The notes below the pieces were generated by a model. That model was not told the origin of the DNA. It saw only the letters and a list, made by a program, of their open reading frames with translations, and did no database searches. A stretch of 35,538 nucleotides of DNA, from assembly GCA_015657675.1 (NCBI GenBank), contig JACDQI010000116.1, positions 1 to 35,538 of the forward strand. The letters are read 5' to 3'. Position numbers and translations under genes: made by a program. This stretch comes from Devosia sp. (GTDB lineage: Bacteria; Pseudomonadota; Alphaproteobacteria; Rhizobiales; Devosiaceae). This document shows, piece after piece, positions 1 through 8,049 of this stretch (positions within the stretch are counted from its first letter, which is position 1; every line of letters begins with the position of its first letter).

Positions 1-1
1 C

Positions 2-487
<486 letters not shown>

Positions 488-512
488 TCCGACTCGTCAT
501 AGTCGGACGAAG

Positions 513-540
513 AACGGGGGCCTCGGCCCCCGTTTGCATT
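513..540. terminator. Intrinsic terminator between ilvC and the b561 gene
   Basis: An 8-bp perfect stem AACGGGGG/CCCCCGTT (513-520 with 527-534), loop CCTCGG, followed by a T-containing tail (TTTGCATTTTC). It sits between the convergent stops of ilvC and the cytochrome b561 gene and could act on both strands, although the T tract favours the plus direction. Confidence 0.75.
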
Positions 541-547
541 TTCTGGC

Positions 548-1045
548 TCAGGCCTGCGGGCGAAGCATGCGGGTGAGGGTGCCGTCCTTGCGGATGAACT
601 GGTTGTAGAGCGCCGCGCCCGCGTGAATGGCGACGAGCACGATCAGAAGGGGCTTGGAGAGTCCATGGACTTCGCCGACATCCGCGAGGCCGTAGTAGGC
701 GACGAGGCCGCTGATCGGGACCGAAAGCAGCACGACGTAGAAGGCCCAGTGCAGGACCGACGCAGCCAGGTTTTGCAGCGGCGAGCTGCCGGGCGCGTGC
801 GCGGGAACGCCAGTCCGAAGACGGACGGCCAGGCGGAAAGCCATGGCGGCGAGAATGCCCAGGCCGAGCCAGAAATGCACGCTGCCCCAGAAGGCATCTC
901 CGGCCGAGACGGCTTCACCTTCTTCGATGGCTTCAACCATTTCGGTCATGTTTTCGCCGATGACGATCTGGATCACCACCATCACCATCACCAGCCAGTG
1001 CAGGCCGATCTGCAGCCCAGAATATCCATTGCGATGCGTTGCCAA
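548..1045 (-). CDS. Cytochrome b561 family membrane protein
   Basis: 165-aa four-helix membrane cytochrome of the bacterial b561 (CybB) type, expected to bind two b hemes and pass electrons between the quinone pool and other partners in the inner membrane. Helices lie near residues 15-30, 55-75, 95-118 and 130-148. Candidate heme-ligand histidines are H16 (LHW), H57 (VHFW), H99 (LHW) and H141 (AIH); H127 (VHG) is a further conserved one. The acidic loop between helices 1 and 2 (residues 31-50) is typical. It is convergent with ilvC and upstream of nothing obvious; its electron donor cannot be told from context. Confidence 0.9.
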   Translation of the reverse strand: MATHRNGYSGLQIGLHWLVMVMVVIQIVIGENMTEMVEAIEEGEAVSAGDAFWGSVHFWLGLGILAAMAFRLAVRLRTGVPAHAPGSSPLQNLAASVLHWAFYVVLLSVPISGLVAYYGLADVGEVHGLSKPLLIVLVAIHAGAALYNQFIRKDGTLTRMLRPQA

Positions 1046-1128
1046 AGTGATCCTCCTCGTGACGCCCGGGACGGGCCGGCGCGGAACCGATGGCAGCGTA
1101 GGCTGACGCGAGGCTGAAGGGCAGCGGA

Positions 1129-1599
1129 TTATTGCGGAACTTTGCCTTGGAGGTCGGCGTTGCTGACCCGCTCTTGGGTCAGCGTTTCGATCAGGCCGAT
1201 CAGCCGGCTGATGTCCTGCGCTCGCAGCAGGTCGATCTTTTCGTGCAGCGCGGTGATGTCGAGTTCAGCGCGCAGGTTCACGTCATAGTCGAGCTGCGCC
1301 TTGTGCCGGTCGATATCGGATTGCCGGTTCTGCGCCATCATGATGATCGGCGCGGTGAACGCCGCCTGAAACGACAACATCAGGTTGAGCAGGATGAACG
1401 GGTAGGGATCCCAGTGGGCGATCCAGGCGATGGAGTTGAGCACCAGCCAGATCGCCAGCAGACCGGACTGGATCAGGATGAAGCGCCAGGAGCCGACAAT
1501 GTTGGCGATCCGGTCGGAGGCGCGTTCGCCGAGCGTCCGGGCTTCGAGGTGCGGGGTCTTGTCGACAAGGCTGAAAGTGGAGGGGGAAGGAAGGCGCAT
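1129..1599 (-). CDS. DUF1003 family membrane protein
   Basis: 156-aa protein with two membrane helices (around SWRFILIQSGLLAIWLVLN and PFILLNLMLSFQAAFTAP), separated by the WDPYPF motif and followed by the MMAQNRQ..D motif and a helical tail. This arrangement is diagnostic of DUF1003, a family of unknown function. The frame stays open upstream to 1683, but I chose the ATG at 1599 because AAGGAG lies 7 nt before it on the minus strand. The C-terminal 50 residues look like a cytoplasmic coiled coil (LHEKIDLLRAQD..LIGLIETL). It is divergent from the hydrolase gene at 1751. Confidence 0.9.
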   Translation of the reverse strand: MRLPSPSTFSLVDKTPHLEARTLGERASDRIANIVGSWRFILIQSGLLAIWLVLNSIAWIAHWDPYPFILLNLMLSFQAAFTAPIIMMAQNRQSDIDRHKAQLDYDVNLRAELDITALHEKIDLLRAQDISRLIGLIETLTQERVSNADLQGKVPQ

Positions 1600-1750
1600 C
1601 TGGGAACTCCTTGATGGCTTTCCAACAGCCTTAGGACCCGACGGGGCGCCCCGGCAAGCACAACGCATTAAAACCGACGACACGGGAAGGCTTGCCGATC
1701 ACAGAAGTTTCTGAACAAATAGTTGAAATATGAATTATCAGGAGAGTCCG

Positions 1751-2410
1751 ATGGCCGAGTTGCACCCGATCCTGCCGTTCAACGGCGACGTTCCCAAGCA
1801 CGACACGGCGGTGCTCGTCGTCGACATGCAGCGCGCCTTCATGTCGGACACCGACTCGCTGGGCCGATCCGGGCTAGACATGTCGCCGCTGCGCGCCGCC
1901 ATCCCGGGCTGCGTCAAACTGGTCAACCTGGCGCGGGCGAGCGGCGTGCCGGTGATCTTTACGCGCTATGTGTACATGCCCGGCATGGTGGACTTTGGCG
2001 CGCTGCATGGCGTTGCGCCGGAAGCCCGGCTTGCCTCCAACTCGCTCGGCTTTGGCACCGAGGAAATCGAGCTGATCCCGGAGCTCGGGGCGCGGCCCGA
2101 TGAGGTGGTAATCGACAAGTCGCGGCCCAGCGCCTTCTACGGCACGCGGCTCGAACCGGTGCTGACCGGCATGGGCGTCCGCAATCTCATCATCTGCGGG
2201 GTGACCACCAATATCTGCGTTGAAACCACGGCGCGCGACGCCGGGCAGCGTGACTATGGCACCTATGTGATCAAGGACGCGGTGGCCGAGTTCCTGCCGG
2301 AGCGCAACCACTACGCGCTGTTCGGGATCGCCTGGATGTTCGGGCACGTGGCTGAACTGGCGCAGGTTGAACGCAGCTGGGCCGCAGTGCCGGCCAGCAA
2401 GGCCGGATGA
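1751..2410 (+). CDS. Isochorismatase-like cysteine hydrolase
   Basis: 219-aa member of the isochorismatase-like (nicotinamidase, N-carbamoylsarcosine amidase) superfamily. The catalytic triad reads D25 (VVDMQ), K123 (IDKSRPSAF) and C156 (TTNICVETTARDA), with the non-prolyl cis peptide region GVTTN before the cysteine. The catalytic Cys argues for an amidase-type hydrolase rather than true isochorismatase, which has Gly there. Substrate is unknown. An in-frame ATG at 1730 exists, but AGGAG at 1741-1745 points to the ATG at 1751. The gene ends in a hairpin shared with the convergent aldo/keto reductase. Confidence 0.9.
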   Translation: MAELHPILPFNGDVPKHDTAVLVVDMQRAFMSDTDSLGRSGLDMSPLRAAIPGCVKLVNLARASGVPVIFTRYVYMPGMVDFGALHGVAPEARLASNSLGFGTEEIELIPELGARPDEVVIDKSRPSAFYGTRLEPVLTGMGVRNLIICGVTTNICVETTARDAGQRDYGTYVIKDAVAEFLPERNHYALFGIAWMFGHVAELAQVERSWAAVPASKAG

Positions 2411-2432
2411 GGAGGGGCCTTTCGACCCCTCC
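2411..2432. terminator. Bidirectional hairpin between convergent genes
   Basis: Perfect 7-bp GC stem GGAGGGG (2411-2417) / CCCCTCC (2426-2432), loop CCTTTCGA. It fills the 27-bp gap between the stops of the isochorismatase-like gene and the aldo/keto reductase. There is no good T run, so termination efficiency is uncertain. Confidence 0.55.
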
Positions 2433-2437
2433 CAAAC

Positions 2438-3406
2438 CTACCAGGCGTAGTCTTCCGGAGCCGGCTTGTGGCCGGGGAAGATTTCGTCGAGGCGCTTGAG
2501 CGCCGCTTCATCGAGCTTGAGTTCGACGGCCCGTTCGGCGGCGTCAAGCTGGCCGGCGGTGCGCGGCCCGATGATCGGGGCGGTGACCGAGGGCTGACGC
2601 AGCAACCAGGCGAGGGCGACGTCGCCCGGTTCGTGGCCGAGTTCGGCGCAGAAATTCTCATAGGCTTCGATCTGCGGGCGGTGCGTCTTGACCGCCTCGG
2701 CCGAACGACCTTCGAGCCGGCGCTGGCCGTCTTCGGACTTTTTCAGGATGCCACCGAGCAGGCCGCCATTGAGCGGAGACCACGGAATCACGCCGATGCC
2801 GAAGTCGATGCAGGCCGGCAGCACTTCGAGTTCTACCGTGCGCTCGAAGAGGTTGTAGATCGACTGCTCGGACACCAGGCCGGTGTAGTTGCGCTTATTG
2901 GCTTCGGCCTGCGCCTTGGCGATGTGCCAGCCGGCAAAGTTCGAGCTGCCGGCATAAAGGATCTTGCCCTGCTGCACTGCCACTTCCATGGCCTGCCAGA
3001 TCTCGTCCCAGGGCGTGTCGCGGTCGATGTGGTGGAACTGGTAGAGGTCGACATAATCGGTCTTCAGCCGCTTTAGGCTGGCGTCGAGGGCACGGCGGAT
3101 GTTGAGGGCCGAGAGCTTGCTCTCGTTGGGCCACTCGCCCATGGCGCCATAGAGTTTTGTCGCCAGCACGGTCTTTTCGCGCCGGCCGCCGCCCTGGCTG
3201 AACCACTCGCCGATCAGCTCTTCGGTGACGCCGGGAACCGGTCGGCCATAGCGGTTGGCGGTGTCGAAGAAGTTGATGCCTTTGGCGTGGGCCGCGTCCA
3301 TCACCGCGAAGGAGTCCGCCTTGTCGGTGGTCCACGAGAAATTCATCGTGCCCAGGCACAGGCGGCTGACGGAGAGGCCACTACGGCCCAGATGGGTGTA
3401 TTGCAT
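2438..3406 (-). CDS. Aldo/keto reductase
   Basis: 322-aa NADPH-dependent oxidoreductase with a (beta/alpha)8 fold. The family tetrad is at the textbook positions D48 (FFDTAN), Y53 (NRY), K84 (LATK) and H125 (FHHID). The start (MQYTHLGRSGLSVSRLCLGTM) and the C-terminal cofactor-binding end (PIIGPRTAGQLDAA) are typical of the YajO/Tas-like bacterial branch, which reduces small aldehydes and ketones. A GAGGGA ribosome site lies 5-10 nt before the ATG at 3406. It is transcribed alone; the substrate cannot be assigned. Confidence 0.93.
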   Translation of the reverse strand: MQYTHLGRSGLSVSRLCLGTMNFSWTTDKADSFAVMDAAHAKGINFFDTANRYGRPVPGVTEELIGEWFSQGGGRREKTVLATKLYGAMGEWPNESKLSALNIRRALDASLKRLKTDYVDLYQFHHIDRDTPWDEIWQAMEVAVQQGKILYAGSSNFAGWHIAKAQAEANKRNYTGLVSEQSIYNLFERTVELEVLPACIDFGIGVIPWSPLNGGLLGGILKKSEDGQRRLEGRSAEAVKTHRPQIEAYENFCAELGHEPGDVALAWLLRQPSVTAPIIGPRTAGQLDAAERAVELKLDEAALKRLDEIFPGHKPAPEDYAW

Positions 3407-3591
3407 GAAGTTCCCTCGATTTTCGCTGAACGGCGGCCGGCATCGTCACGGGCCACCAGGAGTTGGACGTGCTGACATGTTAGCGCTGCCGGGCGCGCAG
3501 AGGCAAGGGCAGCGCTGCGGTTGACCCTAGTCCGTTAGGATCAGTGTCTGATTGAGGCAGTCGTTGACCCGCGCATCGAGATGGGCGCGGG

Positions 3592-3627
3592 GAAACGAAA
3601 AGGGCCCGGCGGAACGCGCGGGCCCTT
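3592..3627 (-). terminator. Rho-independent terminator of the DUF1127 gene
   Basis: Stem AAGGGCCCG (3600-3608) / CGGGCCCTT (3619-3627), 9 bp, loop of 10 nt, followed on the minus strand by TTTTCGTTT. It lies 36 nt downstream of the DUF1127 stop. Confidence 0.75.
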
Positions 3628-3663
3628 CAGATGCGAGCGGGGAGGTAATGGTCTGCCCGAGCT

Positions 3664-3837
3664 CTATTCATGCGCGAAGCTGCGCGGGGTGGTTGTCCGG
3701 CGCTTGATTGCCTGGTGAATGTCGGCACGCGACAGGCCGATATCGTTGAGCAGGCGGTCGTCGAGCTGCAGCAGGTGGTTGTAGCCGCGGTTGCGGGCGG
3801 AGCGCTGGAAAAGCGAAGCGAGAAGGTTCATGGTCAT
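3664..3837 (-). CDS. DUF1127 small Arg-rich protein
   Basis: 57-aa protein starting MTMNLLASLFQRSARN, with the signature LLQLDDRLLNDIGLSRADI and a basic tail (KRRTTTPR). This is the DUF1127 (YjiS-like) domain: a short helix ending in ND[IL]G[LI]xRxDI. DUF1127 micro-proteins are abundant in alphaproteobacteria; members have been linked to RNA turnover, phosphate and carbon metabolism, but no function can be given to this copy. ATG 3837 is used here; a second ATG two codons on is an alternative. It is divergent from the GFA gene and has its own terminator. Confidence 0.88.
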   Translation of the reverse strand: MTMNLLASLFQRSARNRGYNHLLQLDDRLLNDIGLSRADIHQAIKRRTTTPRSFAHE

Positions 3838-3944
3838 ATCCAATGTTCAGAAAGCCGGCCTCGTGCCGACAGCTGGGCGGCTTATGGGGGCGCGCTGCTG
3901 AATGTTTTCTGAACGGCGCGTTAAGCACTTGTTAGGAGCATGAG

Positions 3945-4415
3945 ATGGGCAAGCTGCCGCGTTTTCCGGTCGAGGGCGGGTGCCAGTGCGGCGCGGTGCG
4001 CTATAGCCTGAAGTCCGCGCCGCTCGCGGTCTATGCCTGCCACTGCAAGGACTGCCAGCGCTTTTCGGGCACCACCCATTCGCTCTCGATGGTGGTGCAG
4101 GAGGCCACCGTCGCACTCACCAAGGGAACGCCGGTGGCCTTCAACAAGGCCGCCGACAGCGGCCGCGTGGTGCGCATGCTGGGCTGTCCGGAGTGCGGCA
4201 CCAAGATCTGGAACGAGCCGGCGGGCAACACCGACATGCTGATCATCAAGGCGGGCAATCTCGATGATATCAGCTGGGCCCAGCCGATCGGCAATATCTG
4301 GACGGACAGCAAGGCGCCCTGGGTACTGATCGATCCGTCGGTGCCGAACTTTCCCGGCCAGCCGCCGAGCCGCCAGCCGTTGATCGACGCCTATACCGAG
4401 TACCTCGCGACCTGA
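3945..4415 (+). CDS. GFA/CENP-V domain zinc-binding protein
   Basis: 156-aa protein of the glutathione-dependent formaldehyde-activating enzyme (GFA/CENP-V) family. Zinc-ligand cysteines are visible: C13 and C15 (GGCQCGAVRY), C32, C34 and C37 (CHCKDCQRFSG), C81 and C84 (GCPECGT). Canonical Gfa combines formaldehyde and glutathione, but most short homologues have no proven activity, so I call only the fold. AGGAG (3934-3938) lies 6 nt before the ATG. It stands alone, divergent from the DUF1127 gene. Confidence 0.9.
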   Translation: MGKLPRFPVEGGCQCGAVRYSLKSAPLAVYACHCKDCQRFSGTTHSLSMVVQEATVALTKGTPVAFNKAADSGRVVRMLGCPECGTKIWNEPAGNTDMLIIKAGNLDDISWAQPIGNIWTDSKAPWVLIDPSVPNFPGQPPSRQPLIDAYTEYLAT

Positions 4416-4488
4416 TTTCGGCCGCGGCCCCTAGCGAAGGCCGGGCATTCTCGCTACACCGCTGGCGCGAACGGGGGAGGGGCCGGGA

Positions 4489-4986
4489 GTGAGCAGCGAA
4501 GCCGATATAGAAAAGATCGTGGAGCAGGAGCAGGGCCTGGTCTTCGAGCGGTTCGACGAAGACATCGCTTATCGCCTTGTCGGGCATGTGCGCGACGCGG
4601 CTAACGCTGCAGGCAAGGGCATCGCCGTTGGCGTCTATCTCTGGGACCGGACGCTCTGCATCGGCATGACAGCGGGTGCCTCCTCGCACAATATCACCTG
4701 GGCCGAGCGCAAGGTCGGCACGGTGCGGCTGCTGCACAAGAGCAGCTATCGGCTGGTCCTGGAGCGGGGCGACAAGCCACGTCTGCTTGAGCCATCCTGG
4801 GCAGCCGATCCGGCCAGCTATGCCATCGCCGGCGGCGCCTTCCCGATCCATGTGAAGGGCCTTGGCTTCGTTGGCGCCATCTCGACCTCGGGCCTGCCGG
4901 AGCGCGACGACCATGGTTTCGGCGTCGCAGCTGTCTGCGCTGCGCTGGGCCGCGATCCGGCCGACTGGATGCTGCGACCGGCTTGA
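4489..4986 (+). CDS. UPF0303 / heme-degrading-domain protein, copy 1
   Basis: 165-aa single-domain protein of the UPF0303 (YBR137W-like) group within the DUF336/Haem_degrading superfamily. Family features: N-terminal helix DIEKIVEQEQGLVFERFDE, central KSSYRLVLE, then GGAFPI and the SGLPERDDH motif near the C-terminus. Biochemical role is unsettled. It starts with GTG at 4489 behind a strong GGGGGAGGGG Shine-Dalgarno. It is followed 27 nt later by a clear paralogue in the same direction, so the two are probably co-transcribed and arose by tandem duplication. Confidence 0.85.
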   Translation: MSSEADIEKIVEQEQGLVFERFDEDIAYRLVGHVRDAANAAGKGIAVGVYLWDRTLCIGMTAGASSHNITWAERKVGTVRLLHKSSYRLVLERGDKPRLLEPSWAADPASYAIAGGAFPIHVKGLGFVGAISTSGLPERDDHGFGVAAVCAALGRDPADWMLRPA

Positions 4987-5013
4987 GCCGGCATACCAAA
5001 AAAGAGGGACACC

Positions 5014-5511
5014 ATGTCCAGCCAAGACGATATCGAACGCATCATCAAGCAGGAGCGGGAGCTGGTGTTTCCGCGCTTTGATGAAGCAGTGGCCTTTTCG
5101 CTCGGCATGCGGGTGCGCGAGCGCGGACTGCGCGATGAGCTTGGTCTCGTCTGCGACGTGCGGACCTGGGAGCGGCCGCTGTTTTACACGGCGTTGCCCA
5201 AGACCACTGGTGACAACCAGCACTGGGTGCGGCGCAAGGCCAATCTGGTGCAGCGGGTGGCCAAGAGTTCGTACCGGGTGGTGCTGGAGAACAAGAGCGG
5301 GGTCGACCATTTCCTGCCGCGGCGCGGGCTGGACGACGCCGACTTCGTGATGGCCGGTGGCGGCTTCCCAATTCGGGTGGCGAATGCCGGGATGATAGGC
5401 TGCATCACCATTTCGGGTCTCCACGAGCGCGACGATCACGCGGTGGCCGTACAGGCCTTGTGTGAGGAACTGGGCCTCGACACTGCGGCTTTTGCGCTAC
5501 CGCCGGCATAG
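5014..5511 (+). CDS. UPF0303 / heme-degrading-domain protein, copy 2
   Basis: 165-aa paralogue of the preceding gene, same length and collinear throughout: DIERIIKQERELVFPRFDEA, KSSYRVVLE, GGGFPI and SGLHERDDH align with copy 1. The central region (residues 35-80) has diverged most; for example the WDRTLCIG stretch of copy 1 is WERPLFYT here, which may mean different ligands. AGAGGGA lies 5 nt before the ATG. The first copy has GTG and this one ATG. Confidence 0.85.
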   Translation: MSSQDDIERIIKQERELVFPRFDEAVAFSLGMRVRERGLRDELGLVCDVRTWERPLFYTALPKTTGDNQHWVRRKANLVQRVAKSSYRVVLENKSGVDHFLPRRGLDDADFVMAGGGFPIRVANAGMIGCITISGLHERDDHAVAVQALCEELGLDTAAFALPPA

Positions 5512-5588
5512 CTGGTTTGCACGGCGCGCCAGCGGCTTGACTTGATGTGTGTCTGGCCGCCAGTTCTGCCTCAGCTTTGGAGCGTCAG

Positions 5589-6476
5589 ATGAAGCTGAAC
5601 TACCTCTTGCTCGACGTCTTTACCCGGGAGCGCCTCAAGGGCAATCCGCTCGCCGTCGTGCTCAAGGCCGACGGCCTGCTCGACGACCAGATGCAGGCCA
5701 TCGCCGCCGAGTTCAATCTCTCAGAGACGGTGTTCGTCCTCAAGCCGCAGGCCGAGCATCACACGGCCCGGGTGCGCATCTTTACGCCCGCGGTGGAGCT
5801 GCCCTTTGCCGGCCATCCGACGGTTGGCGCTGCGGTGGCGATGGGCTTGCAGCACCGGACGTCGGCCGTGCGGCTCGAGGAAGAGGTCGGGCTGATCACC
5901 TGCGTGATCGAAACCGACGGCAAGCGCGGCGGGTTTGCGCGCTTTGCGCTGCCGGCGCTCCCGCACAAGGTCGATGCGCCGCCGAGTTCTGCTGCCATGG
6001 CCGCTGCGCTGGGGCTTACAACGGCTGACATCGGCTGCGGCACCTACGCGCCGGCGGTCTACTCGGCCGGGGTGATTTTCTACCTCGTGCCGGTTCGTGA
6101 CGCGACCGCGCTGCGGGCGGTCAAGCCCAATACCGCAGGCTGGTCCGAGGTGTTTCCGCTTGGCCATCACTCGGTCTATGTCTTCACCGAGACGCCGGAT
6201 GAGCCGGACAACCAGCTGGCGGCCCGTATGTTCGCACCCGGCATGGGGCTGGGTGAGGATCCTGCGACGGGCGCTGCTGCTGCGGCGCTGATCGGGCTGC
6301 TTGCCGAGCACGCTCCTGACGGGCAGCAAGAACTCGTTCTCCGGCAAGGCACCGAGATGGGCCGGCCCAGCCAGATCGCCATCCAGTTGCGCAAGGATGG
6401 CGGCAAGCTCGTGCATGGCGGGATTGGCGGGCACGCCGTTGTCGTCGGCGAAGGCCTGCTCGATCTGAGCGACTGA
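5589..6476 (+). CDS. PhzF family isomerase/epimerase-like protein
   Basis: 295-aa PhzF-family protein (diaminopimelate-epimerase-like fold). Conserved features: GNPLAVV near the N-terminus, E46 in LSETVF (the catalytic acid in PhzF), H76 in FAGHPTVG and D224 in GEDPATGAAAAA. The true PhzF isomerises DHHA in phenazine synthesis; no other phenazine genes are present, so this is a stand-alone homologue of unknown substrate. The frame is open upstream to 5547, but the ATG at 5589, with GGAG 8 nt before it, gives the family-typical start MKLNYLLLDVFT. Confidence 0.9.
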   Translation: MKLNYLLLDVFTRERLKGNPLAVVLKADGLLDDQMQAIAAEFNLSETVFVLKPQAEHHTARVRIFTPAVELPFAGHPTVGAAVAMGLQHRTSAVRLEEEVGLITCVIETDGKRGGFARFALPALPHKVDAPPSSAAMAAALGLTTADIGCGTYAPAVYSAGVIFYLVPVRDATALRAVKPNTAGWSEVFPLGHHSVYVFTETPDEPDNQLAARMFAPGMGLGEDPATGAAAAALIGLLAEHAPDGQQELVLRQGTEMGRPSQIAIQLRKDGGKLVHGGIGGHAVVVGEGLLDLSD

Positions 6477-6568
6477 GCCCGCGGGTGCGGCACCCCGTGT
6501 TTTCCGCGCTGGCTGTCGCGCACAGGCTGAGCTAGCGTCAGTCCGAGAGTCTTGGTTTGGGGGAACCG

Positions 6569-7003
6569 ATGGACATTGCTGCAATACTCGCGGTGCTGCT
6601 GTTTTTCGTGCACATCGTGGCGTTCGTCGCTGGCGGATCGAACTCGGTGGTGATGCCGATCATCGCCGGCAAGATGGTGCAAGCGTCGCCGGAAGTCCGT
6701 GGAGAGCTGCTGGACTTCGCCAAGCGTCTGGCACGGGTGGGCAAGTACTCGATGATCGCGCTCATCGTCACGGGCGTGCTGGTGCTGTGGCTCAAGTGGA
6801 ACTTCGTCATTCCCAATGCCTGGTTCTGGGTGAAAATGGCCGGCGTCGTTGCCATGCTGGTGTTCATCGGCCTCAACGAGTCGATGGCCAAGCGCGTTGC
6901 GGCGGGCGATGCAGAGGCCGTGCAGCGGTCGGACCTGTTCGGCAGGCTGACCGGCGCGGCGTTTCTGGTGGTCATCCTCTCCGCCGTCCTTGCCTTCAAC
7001 TGA
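6569..7003 (+). CDS. Four-helix membrane protein of unknown function
   Basis: 144-aa integral membrane protein with four predicted helices (about residues 3-30, 52-74, 82-100 and 120-143). A histidine in helix 1 (FFVHIVAFVAGG) and the small-residue-rich loop could suggest a heme- or copper-linked CopD/DUF2269-like protein, but I cannot assign a family firmly. The ATG at 6569 follows GGGGGAA at a good distance; the TTG at 6557 is less likely. Its TGA overlaps the ATG of the VOC gene by one base, implying translational coupling. Confidence 0.8.
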   Translation: MDIAAILAVLLFFVHIVAFVAGGSNSVVMPIIAGKMVQASPEVRGELLDFAKRLARVGKYSMIALIVTGVLVLWLKWNFVIPNAWFWVKMAGVVAMLVFIGLNESMAKRVAAGDAEAVQRSDLFGRLTGAAFLVVILSAVLAFN

Positions 7004-7377
7004 TGCCGCGGCTCGACCACATCAACATCAATGTGGTCGATGGGCCTCGCATGGTGGCCTTCTTCACGCAGGTACTGGGCGCCGAGGAGGGGCCACGGCC
7101 CGATTTCGGTTTTCCGGGGCACTGGGTCTATGTCGATGGCATCCCGGCCATCCACCTCAATGTCGTGCAGCGGCAGGCCGACTATCCCGAAGGGATGATC
7201 AACCACGTCGCCTTCGGGGTCTATGACTTTGACGATGCCAAGGCCCGCATCGAGGCCTCCGGCTACAGCTACAAGCTCGCCGGCATTCCCGGCACGCCGA
7301 TCGGTCAGTTCTTCGTCACGGGTCCGGAAGGGCTGTTTCTCGAAGTGCAGTTTCGGCGCGCTGTCCCGCCCGCCTGA
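7003..7377 (+). CDS. VOC (glyoxalase/dioxygenase superfamily) protein
   Basis: 124-aa single vicinal-oxygen-chelate domain. It shows two beta-alpha-beta-beta-beta halves: MPRLDHININVVD with H6 as a likely metal ligand, IPAIHLNVV, NHVAFGVYDFDDAKARIEASG, and a final GPEGLFLEVQF with the metal-ligand Glu. Substrate unknown. The start ATG overlaps the stop of the membrane protein gene (TGATG). The stop directly abuts the stop codon of the convergent YCII-like gene, with no spacer. Confidence 0.88.
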   Translation: MPRLDHININVVDGPRMVAFFTQVLGAEEGPRPDFGFPGHWVYVDGIPAIHLNVVQRQADYPEGMINHVAFGVYDFDDAKARIEASGYSYKLAGIPGTPIGQFFVTGPEGLFLEVQFRRAVPPA

Positions 7378-7671
7378 TCAGTCCTCGGGCAGTTCGCGGA
7401 TTTCGACGGTACCGCCCGCTTCGAGCACCGGATTGCCTTCGACCAGGCGCTTTGCTTCATCCAGATCCTTGGCAGTGATACGGATAAAGCCCGTCAGATG
7501 GGCGCTGAGCGGCGCCGGTTCGGCAAAGCGCCGCCTGGTCGTGCCTGCACCGATCGAGCTGCCGCCCTCGAAGGCACCGATCTGGCGCAGCGAGCTCAGA
7601 TAGAGCTCCCAGAGCTTGCTGTTCTCAGGCGTCTGGGTGTCGTTGTGCATGAGCAGGATGAAGTCGGGCAT
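7378..7671 (-). CDS. YCII-related domain protein
   Basis: 97-aa protein beginning MPDFILLMHND, with GGSSIGAGTTRRR, TGFIRITAKDLDEAKRLVEGNPVLEAGGTVEIREL. This is the YCII/DGPF-type ferredoxin-like fold, often fused to or beside ECF sigma factors, though none is present here. The frame runs on upstream to 7833, but GGAGGA 5 nt before the ATG at 7671 fixes the start. Role unknown. Confidence 0.85.
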   Translation of the reverse strand: MPDFILLMHNDTQTPENSKLWELYLSSLRQIGAFEGGSSIGAGTTRRRFAEPAPLSAHLTGFIRITAKDLDEAKRLVEGNPVLEAGGTVEIRELPED

Positions 7672-7807
7672 GGTGTCCTCCGCGTTCGAAGTCAGCCGCC
7701 GGGCAGGGGGGCTGCAAGCTGGCCCGGTGGCGCGCGAGATTTTACTGACCCCCGGTTGCCTTTGCCCGGATTCTCGCGCATGATTAAGAGGTAATCGGAT
7801 TTTCGCC

Positions 7808-7933
7808 ATGCAGCGCTCTCGCGCCATCGCCATCGCAGTTGCCGAACAGAAGGCCCGGGAAACCCGGCTGGTGTTTGCTGCTGGATTGCTGCTGCTTCCT
7901 GCGGCGCTCCTTCTCCTTCTTATCAGCCCCTGA
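7808..7933 (+). CDS. Leu-rich 41-codon ORF before leuA (candidate leader peptide)
   Basis: Reads MQRSRAIAIAVAEQKARETR followed by a 21-residue tail with a run of four Leu, PAA, then five Leu, and ends ISP. Ten of the last 21 residues are Leu. The Leu block uses CTT, CTC and TTG heavily, whereas neighbouring genes mostly use CTG and CTC. It ends 116 nt before the leuA ATG. Two readings: an attenuation leader sensing Leu-tRNA, or a small single-span membrane protein. No good Shine-Dalgarno is seen at the ATG (AGAGG is about 16 nt away); an in-frame GTG at 7871 would give a shorter peptide containing the whole Leu block. Confidence 0.45.
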   Translation: MQRSRAIAIAVAEQKARETRLVFAAGLLLLPAALLLLLISP

Positions 7934-8004
7934 TCACCGGCAGCTCGGAACGCGAGCGGGTCGTCAGGGGATAGCGCGCTAGAAACCGAACAGTTTTGTC
8001 CGGT
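7927..8004 (+). promoter_or_regulatory. Candidate leuA leader RNA hairpins
   Basis: Two hairpins follow the Leu block. CCCCTGA (7927-7933, including the leader TGA) pairs with TCAGGGG (7964-7970), enclosing GCTCG/CGAGC (7943-7947 with 7953-7957). Then ACCG-ACA (7985-7992) pairs with TGT-CGGT (7997-8004) with one mismatch. A rival pairing GCGCT (7904-7908) with AGCGC (7973-7977) would involve the leader's own coding part. No T-rich intrinsic terminator is visible, so a control by translation or Rho would be needed if this is an attenuator. Confidence 0.35.
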
Positions 8005-8049
8005 CGCGATTGGTCATTGGACCCCGGCCGCCCGATAGGAAGACGATTT

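Noticed and set aside
970-1000. A run of six His codons on the plus strand resembling a His tag
   Set aside because: It is the complement of the VMVMVV membrane helix of the b561 gene, not a vector sequence.
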